Assembly: GCA_041484525.1 (NCBI GenBank)
Contig: JBGPHT010000259.1
Span: forward strand, 1-6,426
Source of the DNA: JBGPHT01 sp041484525
Lineage (GTDB): Bacteria > Acidobacteriota > Terriglobia > Bryobacterales > Bryobacteraceae
DNA: 6,426 nt
Direction: 5' to 3'
Shown here: positions 1 to 6,426 of the stretch, piece by piece
Layout of the letters: every line of letters begins with the position of its first letter
How positions within the stretch are numbered: position 1 is the stretch's first letter
Notes under the pieces: generated by a model
Seen by the model: only the letters and a program-made list of their open reading frames with translations
Told to the model about the DNA's origin: nothing
Database searches by the model: none
Position numbers and translations under genes: made by a program

Positions 1-519
1 CCTTAGCGTTCGATTGGTAGACGCCAGGACTCGATTGGCGTGCTCGAGCTCCTCAGCCAGATCCGTTCGTTCTCGCACCCGCTCTTCCAAGGACGCGTTT
101 TGAGCCCTGAGCAGCACGTGCAGGTAACGGGTCTGCAACAGATTCTTGACACGTAGCTGCACTTCGGTCCGGTTGAGAGGTTTTGACAGGAAGTCATTTG
201 CGCCGTGCGAAAGCGCCTTCTCCCTGGTCTCGGACCTCTCGTCTCCCGTAAGCACGAGAACCGGCAGATAGTCGTCTTCCGGGACCGCCGCTGCCAGTTG
301 ACCCATCACGACCCATCCATCCATATGCGGCATGTGGAGGTCCAGCATGATCAGGTCTGGTCCGAACTCGTGGATGAGTGGGATCACTTGACGGGAGTCG
401 CTGAGACACCTTACGTTGCAGTATCCGGCCGCCCCGAGGACCATGGCCAGAACTTCCAGGTTGGCCGCCTGGTCGTCTACGATGAGGATCCGGGAATCAA
501 TGAGATGCGTGCCCGTCAA
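1..519 (-). CDS. Response regulator, N-terminal receiver domain plus coiled-coil linker (partial, 3' end outside window)
   Basis: Cytoplasmic two-component response regulator; 173 codons are visible before the gene leaves the left edge. Residues about 10-130 form a receiver domain. The acidic pair D15-D16 follows RILIV, the phosphoacceptor is D60 in MLDLHMP, the conserved Thr is T91 in VLTGD, and the conserved Lys is K113 in LSKP. Residues about 134-173 form a charged heptad-like linker (LEERVRERT) of the kind that joins receivers to HD-GYP, GGDEF, PAS or histidine-kinase modules; the output domain itself is not visible. Start: an in-frame TGA at 552-550 limits the gene, no in-frame ATG lies before the receiver core, and TTG at 519 is preceded by AAGGA with 8-base spacing. 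The gene is transcribed divergently from the receptor/kinase pair and may belong to the same signalling circuit. The receiver identity is secure; the exact start is likely but not certain. Confidence 0.9.
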   Translation of the reverse strand, partial: MTGTHLIDSRILIVDDQAANLEVLAMVLGAAGYCNVRCLSDSRQVIPLIHEFGPDLIMLDLHMPHMDGWVVMGQLAAAVPEDDYLPVLVLTGDERSETREKALSHGANDFLSKPLNRTEVQLRVKNLLQTRYLHVLLRAQNASLEERVRERTDLAEELEHANRVLASTNRTLR

Positions 520-527
520 AATCCTGA

Positions 528-532
528 TCCTT
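528..532 (-). promoter_or_regulatory. Ribosome binding site of the response regulator gene
   Basis: AAGGA on the minus strand lies 8 bases before the TTG at 519. It supports that TTG as the start, since no ATG lies between the upstream in-frame stop (552-550) and the receiver domain. Confidence 0.6.
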
Positions 533-699
533 CCCGACTCGTCCCCGAATCACCCAGCGGTAACCTTATCGGCAGGTTCTTCCCGGCTCTTTATAGGAAA
601 CGTGCTTTCCTCAAAAGAAGACGTGCCTTCCGCCGCGCGTGCGATCGTCTTGCCTAACGTTCTGCAGATTTTGACCGATCTGTTGAGTCAGGCCATGGA

Positions 700-709
700 A
701 CAACGTTGT
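700..709. repeat. Perfect 10-base palindrome, possible operator
   Basis: ACAACGTTGT is its own reverse complement. It lies 6 bases before the receptor's Shine-Dalgarno sequence, where a DNA-binding regulator would block transcription or an early transcript could be affected. The core AACGTT recurs at 656-661, 46 bases away centre to centre. Ten-base palindromes also arise by chance, so function is unproven. Confidence 0.3.
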
Positions 710-715
710 GGCGGT

Positions 716-721
716 AGGAGG
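716..721 (+). promoter_or_regulatory. Shine-Dalgarno sequence that fixes the receptor's TTG start
   Basis: AGGAGG, a near-perfect match to the anti-Shine-Dalgarno, is followed after 6 bases (ACTCAA) by TTG at 728. The upstream in-frame ATGs at 695 and 416 have no comparable site at correct spacing, so the TTG is the preferred start. Confidence 0.85.
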
Positions 722-727
722 ACTCAA

Positions 728-796
728 TTGATCCGGTTCCCGTCGATTGTGGTGCGATTCTGCGCCGCCAGCTTCCTGGTGGGAAGCGCGCCGGCG
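728..796 (+). other. Signal peptide coding segment of the receptor
   Basis: Residues 1-23 have R3 and R10, a hydrophobic core FCAASFLVG and an A-P-A cleavage motif directly before QISGG. This is a Sec-type, signal-peptidase-I pattern. There is no lipobox Cys after the core, so the protein is not a lipoprotein. Cleavage position is by motif only. Confidence 0.75.
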
Positions 797-3700
797 CAAA
801 TCTCCGGCGGCGTCTTTCGAGGCGAAGTTCGCGATCCGTCCAAGGCGGTGGTGCCGCAAACGAAGATCCTGATTCGGTCCAGCGATACCGGCATGGAGGC
901 GATCGCCGAGTCTAACGGCGAAGGGCTATACATCACACACACTTTGATTCCCGGTCTGTACTTGTTGAGAGCCACAAAACCGGGTTTCAAGGAGCAGGTG
1001 TTTGGCCCGGTGGCGATTCAGGTGAATCAGACCGTGCGCGTTGACTTCGCGCTCAGCATAGGCACCGCCAGCGAATCAATCCAGGTAGATGCCACAGCAA
1101 CGCAGTTGCTTTCAACCGAAAGCGCGGAGATTTCTCAGGTGATCTCCAGCAAACAGGTCTCCGAAATACCATTGAACGGCCGCGGTTGGCAGCAGTTGAT
1201 TGCGTTGAGCGCGGGCGTGAACCCAGGAGCCCCAGGGGAAAGCGGTTCTCCCAGTCCGGTGAATGTGAACGGCCAGCGTACGAAAGCCAATCTGTTCCTG
1301 GTCGACGGGATCTCCACGACGTCGTCGGCGCAGGGCAGGGGCAATAATTTTAACATTCCCCTTGAGGCAGTCCGCGAGTTTTCGGTTCAGGCTGGATCTT
1401 ATTCCGCCGAGTTCGGAGACGTCGCCGGAGGCGTCATCAACCTTCAGTCCAAGTCCGGCACCAACGACTGGCATGGATCGTTCTTCGAGTTCTTCCGAAA
1501 CGAAAAACTGGATGCGGCTAATTTCTTCTCCAACGCCACCAGTCAACCCAAGAGTCCGCTTCGATACAATCAATTCGGCGCATCCCTGGGGGGCCCGGTC
1601 CAACGGCACAAGACCTTCCTCTTCGCCGACTACCAGGGCACGATCGCGCACAACGCGGTTCCGATGCTGACCACGGTGCGGCCCAACGAGCAGCGTAAGG
1701 GAGATTTTTCCGGCCTGCGGGATGCCAGTGGGGCGGTAGTTCCGATCTACGATCCATTCGGGTCCTCAACGGTCCGCGTGCCATTTCCGGACAACATCAT
1801 TGATGTGAGGCGCATAGACAGCGCAGCCGCCAGGATCAGTACGCTGTTGCCTCAACCGAACCAGTTTGATGCGGCCGGCCGGCCGCTGGCCTTCAACAAT
1901 TTTGCGGTGACGCGCTCGATCCGGTCCGACATCCACTCCTTCGACGTACGTGTGGATCACCAGTTCTCTCCGGCTGACATCATCTTCGGCAGGCATTCGT
2001 ATCAGAATACGGATGCCATCATACCCTCAATCTTCGGCTTGCCCTTGGGAGGTCCTCCAACACTCGCGGGAACCACGCAAGCACGCAATCAAAACCTGGC
2101 CATCGGGCACACCCATCAGGCCGGACCGGCTCTCATCAACGAAATCCGGATCGGTCTGAGCCGTCAGGCCAGTACGCTCACGCAGGAGGACTACGGTCAG
2201 AACCTCTCGGAGCAATTCGGCATTCCGGGAGTGAATCGAAGCGCCGCGACTTCCGGACTCTCCAGTCTGATTATTTCCGGCGTGTTCAGCGTTGGCGGCA
2301 GCATCCTCACGCCGCTTCGCGTCGCGACCACGAATTGGAACTTCGGCGACAAGATCACGTGGGTGAAAGGCAGGCACGCGCTTCGATTCGGATTTGACTA
2401 TCAGTATGAAATGGGCAGTACGGGATATCTCGTCTTCGGGCGCGGCTATTATACGTTCCTGAACCTGACCACGAGCACCGCCGTGGGGAAGCCGGGCGGC
2501 GACGCGTTTGCAAGCTTCCTCACGGGTGCTCCGTTTCAGGTCTTGCGCGACGACTTTCCGGCCGGAATCGTCGGCCTTATCTCCTCGCGCTATGGACTAT
2601 GGCTGCAGGACGACGTCAAACTCTCGTCCCGGCTGACCCTGAACATCGGCGCACGCTACGACGTCATGCCGTATGCGCGGGAGAAGCACGATCGGCTGTC
2701 CAATTTCGATCCAGCTACGCGAACAATGCTGATTGCGGGCCAGAACACATCCCAGCGGCTGCGTGATACAGACTATATGGATCTGGCTCCAAGGGTAGGA
2801 CTGGCCTTTGCGCCGGACCGCGACTACAAAACCGTTATCCGCGCCGGTTATGGGATCGGCTTCGTGGATCCGGTCGGCGGCGCCAGTGTGCTGAATAGCA
2901 ATGAATTCAACATACCGTTTTATTTCCGGGACAACATCACACAATTTCCGTTCACAACGCCGCGGTACACGCTGAGTAGCCTCCTGCCGAACCTGGTCGT
3001 GCCATCGCCCACGGCACCGGCCGGCGACCAACGCTATCTGGTCCCAACGGACCGCAATCAATACTCGCAGACCTGGAGTTTCGGGGTGCAGCGCGCGATC
3101 GACGGCTCATCGATGTTTGAAGCCGCGTACGTCGGCGCCAGCGGCAACCGGTTGCTCATGACATCCAACATCAATGCGGCGGCGCCCGGCTTGACGGACC
3201 CGGTCGCGCGACGGCCGTACGGAGTGGCACTCGGGGAGATCCGCGAGGTTTCAAACGGCGCCCACTCCACCTATCACGGCCTTCAATCCAAATTCGAAAG
3301 ACGATTCTCCCGCGGGCTGTACCTGCTGGGTTCCTATACCTGGTCGAAGTCGCTGGATAATCAGAGCAACGGCACGGATGATTCGTCGGCCAGCGGCCAG
3401 TTCCCGCAAGACCCGGCACATCGTAGCCTGGACCGTGGGCCGTCCAGCTTTGACCGGACACACCGGTTTGCCGGAAGCGCGGTATGGAAGATCCCGTTTG
3501 GAAATCGCGGACATGCCGGATCCGCTCCGGCGGCGATGGTCAACGGTCTGCTGGGAGGATGGCAATTGAGCGGAGTCTTCGAAGCACAAACGGGATCACC
3601 CTTCAGCATCGTGATGCCCTGCGCGACGATCAATGCGGAGGGTAACAATTGCCGGCCCAATCGCATTTCGAGCGGCGAGCTGCCATCAGACCGGCGCTCC

Positions 3701-4000
3701 ATCCGCCAGTGGTTCGATAGAGACGCCTTCGTGATCCCTTCCCCCAAGGCGTTTGGCAATGCGGGCCGCAACATCCTGCGGGGACCGGGCAGCTCGAATG
3801 TGGACATAGCCGCGTCGAAATCGTTTCCATGGGGCAAGACCGATACCCACCGCTTGCAGATTCGCACCGAGTTCTTCAACGCCCTGAATGGCGTGAATTT
3901 TGGCCTCCCGGTACATTCCTTGGATTCACCCGCCCTGGGCACGATCACATCCGCGGCTTCCGCGCGCACGATCCAGCTTGGTGCGCGGCTGGAGTTTTGA
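728..4000 (+). CDS. TonB-dependent outer-membrane receptor, Oar-like, with carboxypeptidase regulatory-like domain
   Basis: Predicted outer-membrane beta-barrel transporter, 1090 residues, using TonB-transmitted energy to import an unknown ligand. Residues 1-23 are a signal peptide (basic start, hydrophobic FCAASFLVG, cleavage after APA). Residues about 28-112 are a carboxypeptidase-regulatory-like beta-sandwich. The plug follows at about 119-246, with IPLNGR (147-152), NGQR (181-184), a LFLVDGI stretch and GGVINLQSKSGTN (234-246). The rest is the barrel, ending in TIQLGARLEF; a terminal Phe is the usual outer-membrane sorting signal. The only cysteines in the mature protein are C965 and C975, probably a disulfide in a surface loop. 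Length and order match the large Acidobacteriota/Myxococcus Oar-type receptors. The TTG start is chosen for its Shine-Dalgarno site and because it begins a clean signal peptide; the frame stays open upstream to 416, but that part runs antisense to the response regulator gene. The hybrid kinase gene follows 3 bases after the stop. Family is secure; ligand unknown. Confidence 0.93.
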   Translation: MIRFPSIVVRFCAASFLVGSAPAQISGGVFRGEVRDPSKAVVPQTKILIRSSDTGMEAIAESNGEGLYITHTLIPGLYLLRATKPGFKEQVFGPVAIQVNQTVRVDFALSIGTASESIQVDATATQLLSTESAEISQVISSKQVSEIPLNGRGWQQLIALSAGVNPGAPGESGSPSPVNVNGQRTKANLFLVDGISTTSSAQGRGNNFNIPLEAVREFSVQAGSYSAEFGDVAGGVINLQSKSGTNDWHGSFFEFFRNEKLDAANFFSNATSQPKSPLRYNQFGASLGGPVQRHKTFLFADYQGTIAHNAVPMLTTVRPNEQRKGDFSGLRDASGAVVPIYDPFGSSTVRVPFPDNIIDVRRIDSAAARISTLLPQPNQFDAAGRPLAFNNFAVTRSIRSDIHSFDVRVDHQFSPADIIFGRHSYQNTDAIIPSIFGLPLGGPPTLAGTTQARNQNLAIGHTHQAGPALINEIRIGLSRQASTLTQEDYGQNLSEQFGIPGVNRSAATSGLSSLIISGVFSVGGSILTPLRVATTNWNFGDKITWVKGRHALRFGFDYQYEMGSTGYLVFGRGYYTFLNLTTSTAVGKPGGDAFASFLTGAPFQVLRDDFPAGIVGLISSRYGLWLQDDVKLSSRLTLNIGARYDVMPYAREKHDRLSNFDPATRTMLIAGQNTSQRLRDTDYMDLAPRVGLAFAPDRDYKTVIRAGYGIGFVDPVGGASVLNSNEFNIPFYFRDNITQFPFTTPRYTLSSLLPNLVVPSPTAPAGDQRYLVPTDRNQYSQTWSFGVQRAIDGSSMFEAAYVGASGNRLLMTSNINAAAPGLTDPVARRPYGVALGEIREVSNGAHSTYHGLQSKFERRFSRGLYLLGSYTWSKSLDNQSNGTDDSSASGQFPQDPAHRSLDRGPSSFDRTHRFAGSAVWKIPFGNRGHAGSAPAAMVNGLLGGWQLSGVFEAQTGSPFSIVMPCATINAEGNNCRPNRISSGELPSDRRSIRQWFDRDAFVIPSPKAFGNAGRNILRGPGSSNVDIAASKSFPWGKTDTHRLQIRTEFFNALNGVNFGLPVHSLDSPALGTITSAASARTIQLGARLEF
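3991..3994 (+). promoter_or_regulatory. Ribosome binding site of the kinase gene, inside the receptor's last codons
   Basis: GGAG lies 9 bases before the kinase ATG at 4004 and overlaps the end of the receptor reading frame (stop 3998-4000). This arrangement suggests translational coupling: ribosomes finishing the receptor are placed at the kinase start. Confidence 0.55.
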
Positions 4001-4003
4001 CCT

Positions 4004-6232
4004 ATGCAACTCGCGATCGGTAAGCGACTTCCGGTTTCCTTGCACAAAGCGGTTCCACGCTGGAGGCAGCTTAGCTCTCCAGTGGTCCGGTACCTTTTGC
4101 CATTTCTTGCTATCGGGTTGGCCCTGATCACCCAGGCTGCCATCGCGTCGAGGCTCCCCAAAGGGACTGACTTTCCATACGCGTTCCTATACCTGATCGC
4201 CATCTTTGCAGTGGCTTGGTTTGGCGGCTACGCGCCCGGTGTGGTTGCGTGTCTGCTCCTCATGGTGGCCATTCCGGCCGCGGCAACTCCCGGTTTTAGG
4301 CTGTCGAAGGTCGATCCAAGCCGGCTGGTATTCCTACTTGCGCTGTCGCTCGCGATCAGCCGGGTGGAGCACGCGCAACGGCGGAGGCGAGAGGGTCTCC
4401 GCCACGCCAACGATGAACTAGACCAGCGCGTCCGGACCAGAACACAGGATCTTGCTCTCGCTGTTGACTCGCTCGAATCCGAGATCGTGCAGCACAAGAA
4501 GACTGAACAAACTCTCCAGGCTCAGTTGGCGCGCTTGAGTCTACTGGATCAGATTACCCGCGCCATCGGCGAGCGGCAGGATCTGCGCAGCATTTTCCAG
4601 GTGGTCGTTTGCACTGTGGAGAACAGCCTGCCGATTGACTTCGGCTGTGTCGTCATCTATGACCCCGCCTACAAAGTGTTGATCGTCACCTGCGTCGGCG
4701 CGCGCAGCGAATCACTAGCGATGGAGCTAGCCATCAGCCAGAACTTTCATATCCCAATCGACGAGAGTGGTTTGTCCCGATGCGTGCTTGGCCATTTGGT
4801 CTACGAGCCAGACATCAGCCAGGCCGAGTTCCCGTTTGTGCAGCGGCTCGCACAGGGTGGACTACACTCACTGGTGGCCGCGCCGCTCGTGGTCGAGAAA
4901 CAGGTGTTCGGCATTCTCATCGCCGCGCGCCGGCAACCCGATAGCTTCAGCAGCCGCGAGTGCGAGTTTCTGCGGCAGTTGAGCGAACACGTGGCGCTGG
5001 CGGCAAACCAGTCGCAAGTGAACGCCGCATTACAGCAAGCTTATGACGACCTGCGCCAAACGCAGCAGACTGTAATGCGAGACGAACGGCTGCGCGCCCT
5101 GGGGCAGATGGCCAGCGGCATCGCGCATGACATTAACAATGCCATATCGCCTGTGGCCCTTTACACCGAGGTGTTGCTGGAGCAGGAGCCGAACCTTAGC
5201 GAGCGCACGCGCGGGTACCTGGAGACCACCCTTCGCGCCATCAATGACGTGGCTCACACGGTGGCGCGCATGCGAGAGTTCTACCGCCAACAGGAAGCGG
5301 AGTTGATACTCAGACCGGTGGATGCCAACCGCATGGTTCAGCAGGTCCTGGACCTGACGCACGCCCGCTGGAGCGACATGCCCCAACAACTCGGCATCGT
5401 CATTCAATTGCGAACGGAGTTGGCGGAGGATCTCCCGGCAATCGCGGGAATCGAAAGTGAAATCCGGGAGGCGCTCACCAATCTAGTCTTCAACGCCGTG
5501 GATGCTATGCCGGATGGCGGGACATTGACGGTTCGGACCAAGGTCGCGTACGATCTCTCCGCCTCGGGGCACGTGGATGTAGAAGTGACGGACACCGGCG
5601 TCGGTATGGACGAAGAAACACGACGTCACTGCCTGGAGCCATTCTTTACGACAAAAGGCGAGCGCGGCACTGGCCTTGGCCTGGCAATGGTGTTTGGCGT
5701 GGCACAACGGCACACTGCAGAGATCGCAATCGAGAGCCGCGCGGGTAAGGGCACGACCATACGGCTGAGCTTTCCTGTGCCCGCTGTCAGTGCCGCCGAA
5801 TCGGCACAGGGGGCGGTTGCCGGCGCGTTGCCTCCATGTCTGCGCATACTGGTGGTAGACGACGATCCGCTGTTGACCAAGTCACTCCGCGACACGCTCG
5901 AATCCGATGGCCATGCGGTAATCACCGCCCCTGGAGGACAGGAGGGTATCAACATCTTCCGTGCCGCCGAAGATCGAAAAGAGCCATTCGCCGTTGTGAT
6001 CACGGACCTGGGCATGCCTTATGTCGATGGCCGCAAGGTTGCATCCGCCGTAAAGACAGCGTCTCCGTCCGCGCCCGTGATACTGCTTACAGGCTGGGGC
6101 CAGCGGCTGGTTTCAGAAGGCACTGTACTTCCACATGTGGACCGGGTGTTAAGCAAGCCGCCCAAGCTGCGTGACCTGCGTGCCGCCTTGATGGAATTGG
6201 CGACCAGTTCCATCACGAGGACGCCAGCCTGA
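4004..6232 (+). CDS. Membrane-bound hybrid histidine kinase (DUF4118-like TM region, GAF, HisKA, HATPase_c, receiver)
   Basis: Inner-membrane sensor kinase of 742 residues that autophosphorylates on His and passes phosphate to its own receiver. Four hydrophobic segments (about 28-47, 57-74, 77-95, 107-119), with AWFGGYAPG between segments two and three, resemble the KdpD-type DUF4118 membrane module. A charged coiled coil spans about 120-178. A GAF domain occupies about 180-338. HisKA has its H-box at GIAHDINNA with H375. The ATPase shows the N-box N493-L-V-F-N497, G1 box D530-T-G-V-G, F-box PFFTTK and G2 box G555-T-G-L-G-L. The C-terminal receiver (about 615-735) has D619-D621, phosphoacceptor D668 in VITDLGMP, T696 in LLTGWG and K718 in LSKPP. 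All catalytic residues are present, and no HPt domain is seen, so onward relay would need a separate protein. No large periplasmic domain exists, so the signal is probably sensed in the membrane or through the GAF. ATG at 4004 follows the receptor stop by 3 bases; co-transcription is very likely. Confidence 0.95.
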   Translation: MQLAIGKRLPVSLHKAVPRWRQLSSPVVRYLLPFLAIGLALITQAAIASRLPKGTDFPYAFLYLIAIFAVAWFGGYAPGVVACLLLMVAIPAAATPGFRLSKVDPSRLVFLLALSLAISRVEHAQRRRREGLRHANDELDQRVRTRTQDLALAVDSLESEIVQHKKTEQTLQAQLARLSLLDQITRAIGERQDLRSIFQVVVCTVENSLPIDFGCVVIYDPAYKVLIVTCVGARSESLAMELAISQNFHIPIDESGLSRCVLGHLVYEPDISQAEFPFVQRLAQGGLHSLVAAPLVVEKQVFGILIAARRQPDSFSSRECEFLRQLSEHVALAANQSQVNAALQQAYDDLRQTQQTVMRDERLRALGQMASGIAHDINNAISPVALYTEVLLEQEPNLSERTRGYLETTLRAINDVAHTVARMREFYRQQEAELILRPVDANRMVQQVLDLTHARWSDMPQQLGIVIQLRTELAEDLPAIAGIESEIREALTNLVFNAVDAMPDGGTLTVRTKVAYDLSASGHVDVEVTDTGVGMDEETRRHCLEPFFTTKGERGTGLGLAMVFGVAQRHTAEIAIESRAGKGTTIRLSFPVPAVSAAESAQGAVAGALPPCLRILVVDDDPLLTKSLRDTLESDGHAVITAPGGQEGINIFRAAEDRKEPFAVVITDLGMPYVDGRKVASAVKTASPSAPVILLTGWGQRLVSEGTVLPHVDRVLSKPPKLRDLRAALMELATSSITRTPA

Positions 6233-6290
6233 CACCGATCCCTCGCGACCAATTGGTTCAAGCATGGCACTACACGTCCTACCGGCTAGA
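6233..6290. other. Short intergenic stretch after the kinase gene, no terminator seen
   Basis: No GC-rich hairpin followed by a T-run is visible after the kinase stop. The only symmetry is the perfect palindrome ACCAATTGGT (6248-6257), which has no loop and is unlikely to work as an intrinsic terminator. Termination may be Rho-dependent or lie further right. Confidence 0.4.
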
Positions 6291-6426
6291 TTATGCACGG
6301 AACGGGACTTGGCGCACCTGTAACGTGAGCAGCGGCGCGGCTGCCGGGTTGCTGGGCTGAATCTGCTCTGATCGTCCCTTTAGTAAGTCAACGAACGCTT
6401 CCATCCTCCCATTTCCCTGGATTTCC
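6291..6426 (-). CDS. Possible 3' end of a convergent gene of unknown function (partial, weak)
   Basis: One minus-strand frame is open from the right edge to a TAA at 6293-6291, giving 44 sense codons; the other two minus frames close quickly. The peptide contains MEAFVDLLKGRSEQIQ and a Pro/Ala-rich stretch and ends VRQVPFRA; I recognise no family. About 64% of third codon positions are G or C, which is compatible with coding here but not strong. An open run this short is expected fairly often by chance. If real, it would be convergent with the kinase gene. Alternatively the region is simply noncoding. Confidence 0.22.
   Translation of the reverse strand, partial: EIQGNGRMEAFVDLLKGRSEQIQPSNPAAAPLLTLQVRQVPFRA

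Larger units (their letters stand above)
520..727. promoter_or_regulatory. Divergent intergenic control region
   Basis: These 208 bases separate the divergently transcribed response regulator and receptor genes, so both promoters should lie here. On the minus strand a TATAAA (595-590) could be a -10 element for the response regulator, but no good -35 hexamer sits 16-18 bases upstream. On the plus strand TTGACC (671-676) resembles a -35 element, but the hexamer 17 bases further on (CATGGA) is a poor -10. I saw no sigma-54 consensus. AACGTT occurs twice (656-661 and 702-707), the second inside a longer palindrome. Neither promoter is convincing by eye; only the role of the region is inferred, from gene orientation. 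Confidence 0.6.

Noticed and set aside
590..614. Sigma-70 promoter for the response regulator made of TTGAGG and TATAAA on the minus strand
   Set aside because: The spacing is only 13 bases, too short for a normal promoter, and no better -35 element lies at the correct distance.
205..657. 150-codon plus-strand open frame at the left side
   Set aside because: It runs opposite to the response regulator gene, whose receiver motifs are unmistakable; the plus-strand peptide has no recognisable domain.
1112..1651. 179-codon minus-strand open frame within the receptor gene
   Set aside because: It is a shadow of the receptor's plug and early barrel region; no motif or ribosome binding context supports it.
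3361..4203. 280-codon minus-strand open frame across the receptor/kinase junction
   Set aside because: It is antisense to two confidently identified coding regions, has no domain-like features and is explained by G+C-rich codon structure.
6248..6257. Palindrome ACCAATTGGT after the kinase gene as a terminator
   Set aside because: It has no loop bases and no T-run on either side, so it does not form a typical intrinsic terminator.
6329..6344. GCAGC/GCTGC inverted repeat with a 6-base loop as a terminator
   Set aside because: The stem is only 5 bases and no T-run follows on either strand; such short G+C repeats are common in this DNA.
1..6426. CRISPR array, tRNA, rRNA, insertion sequence or tandem repeats
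   Set aside because: Reading through the window showed no regularly spaced repeats, no cloverleaf-like tRNA sequence, no transposase motifs and no terminal inverted repeats.

Overview
The window is G+C-rich bacterial DNA and most likely comes from an acidobacterium (Solibacter/Bryobacter-like). This is inferred from the central gene: a long TonB-dependent receptor of the Oar-like type, with an N-terminal carboxypeptidase-regulatory-like domain, a class present in many copies in Acidobacteriota. No marker gene is present, so the assignment is an inference.

Layout. (1) Bases 1-519, minus strand: the first 173 codons of a response regulator whose output domain lies beyond the left edge. It starts at a TTG. 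(2) Bases 520-727: a divergent control region of 208 bases between this gene and the receptor. It holds both ribosome binding sites and a perfect 10-base palindrome. (3) Bases 728-4000, plus strand: a complete 1090-residue TonB-dependent outer-membrane receptor, also starting at a TTG, preceded by a near-perfect Shine-Dalgarno sequence. (4) Bases 4004-6232, plus strand: a complete 742-residue membrane-bound hybrid histidine kinase (DUF4118-like membrane region, coiled coil, GAF, HisKA, HATPase, receiver). It begins three bases after the receptor's stop codon. (5) Bases 6233-6426: mostly unassigned sequence, with a weak candidate for the 3' end of a convergent minus-strand gene.

How the genes may work together. 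Receptor and kinase are almost certainly co-transcribed. The divergent response regulator shares the control region, so the locus looks like a two-component signalling cluster built around one outer-membrane transporter. The kinase could report on the receptor's substrate, or control receptor expression together with the divergent regulator. The sequence does not show the substrate, the signal or the regulated genes. All domain architectures seen are known types. The possibly unusual part is the tight coupling of a receptor gene to a hybrid kinase gene.
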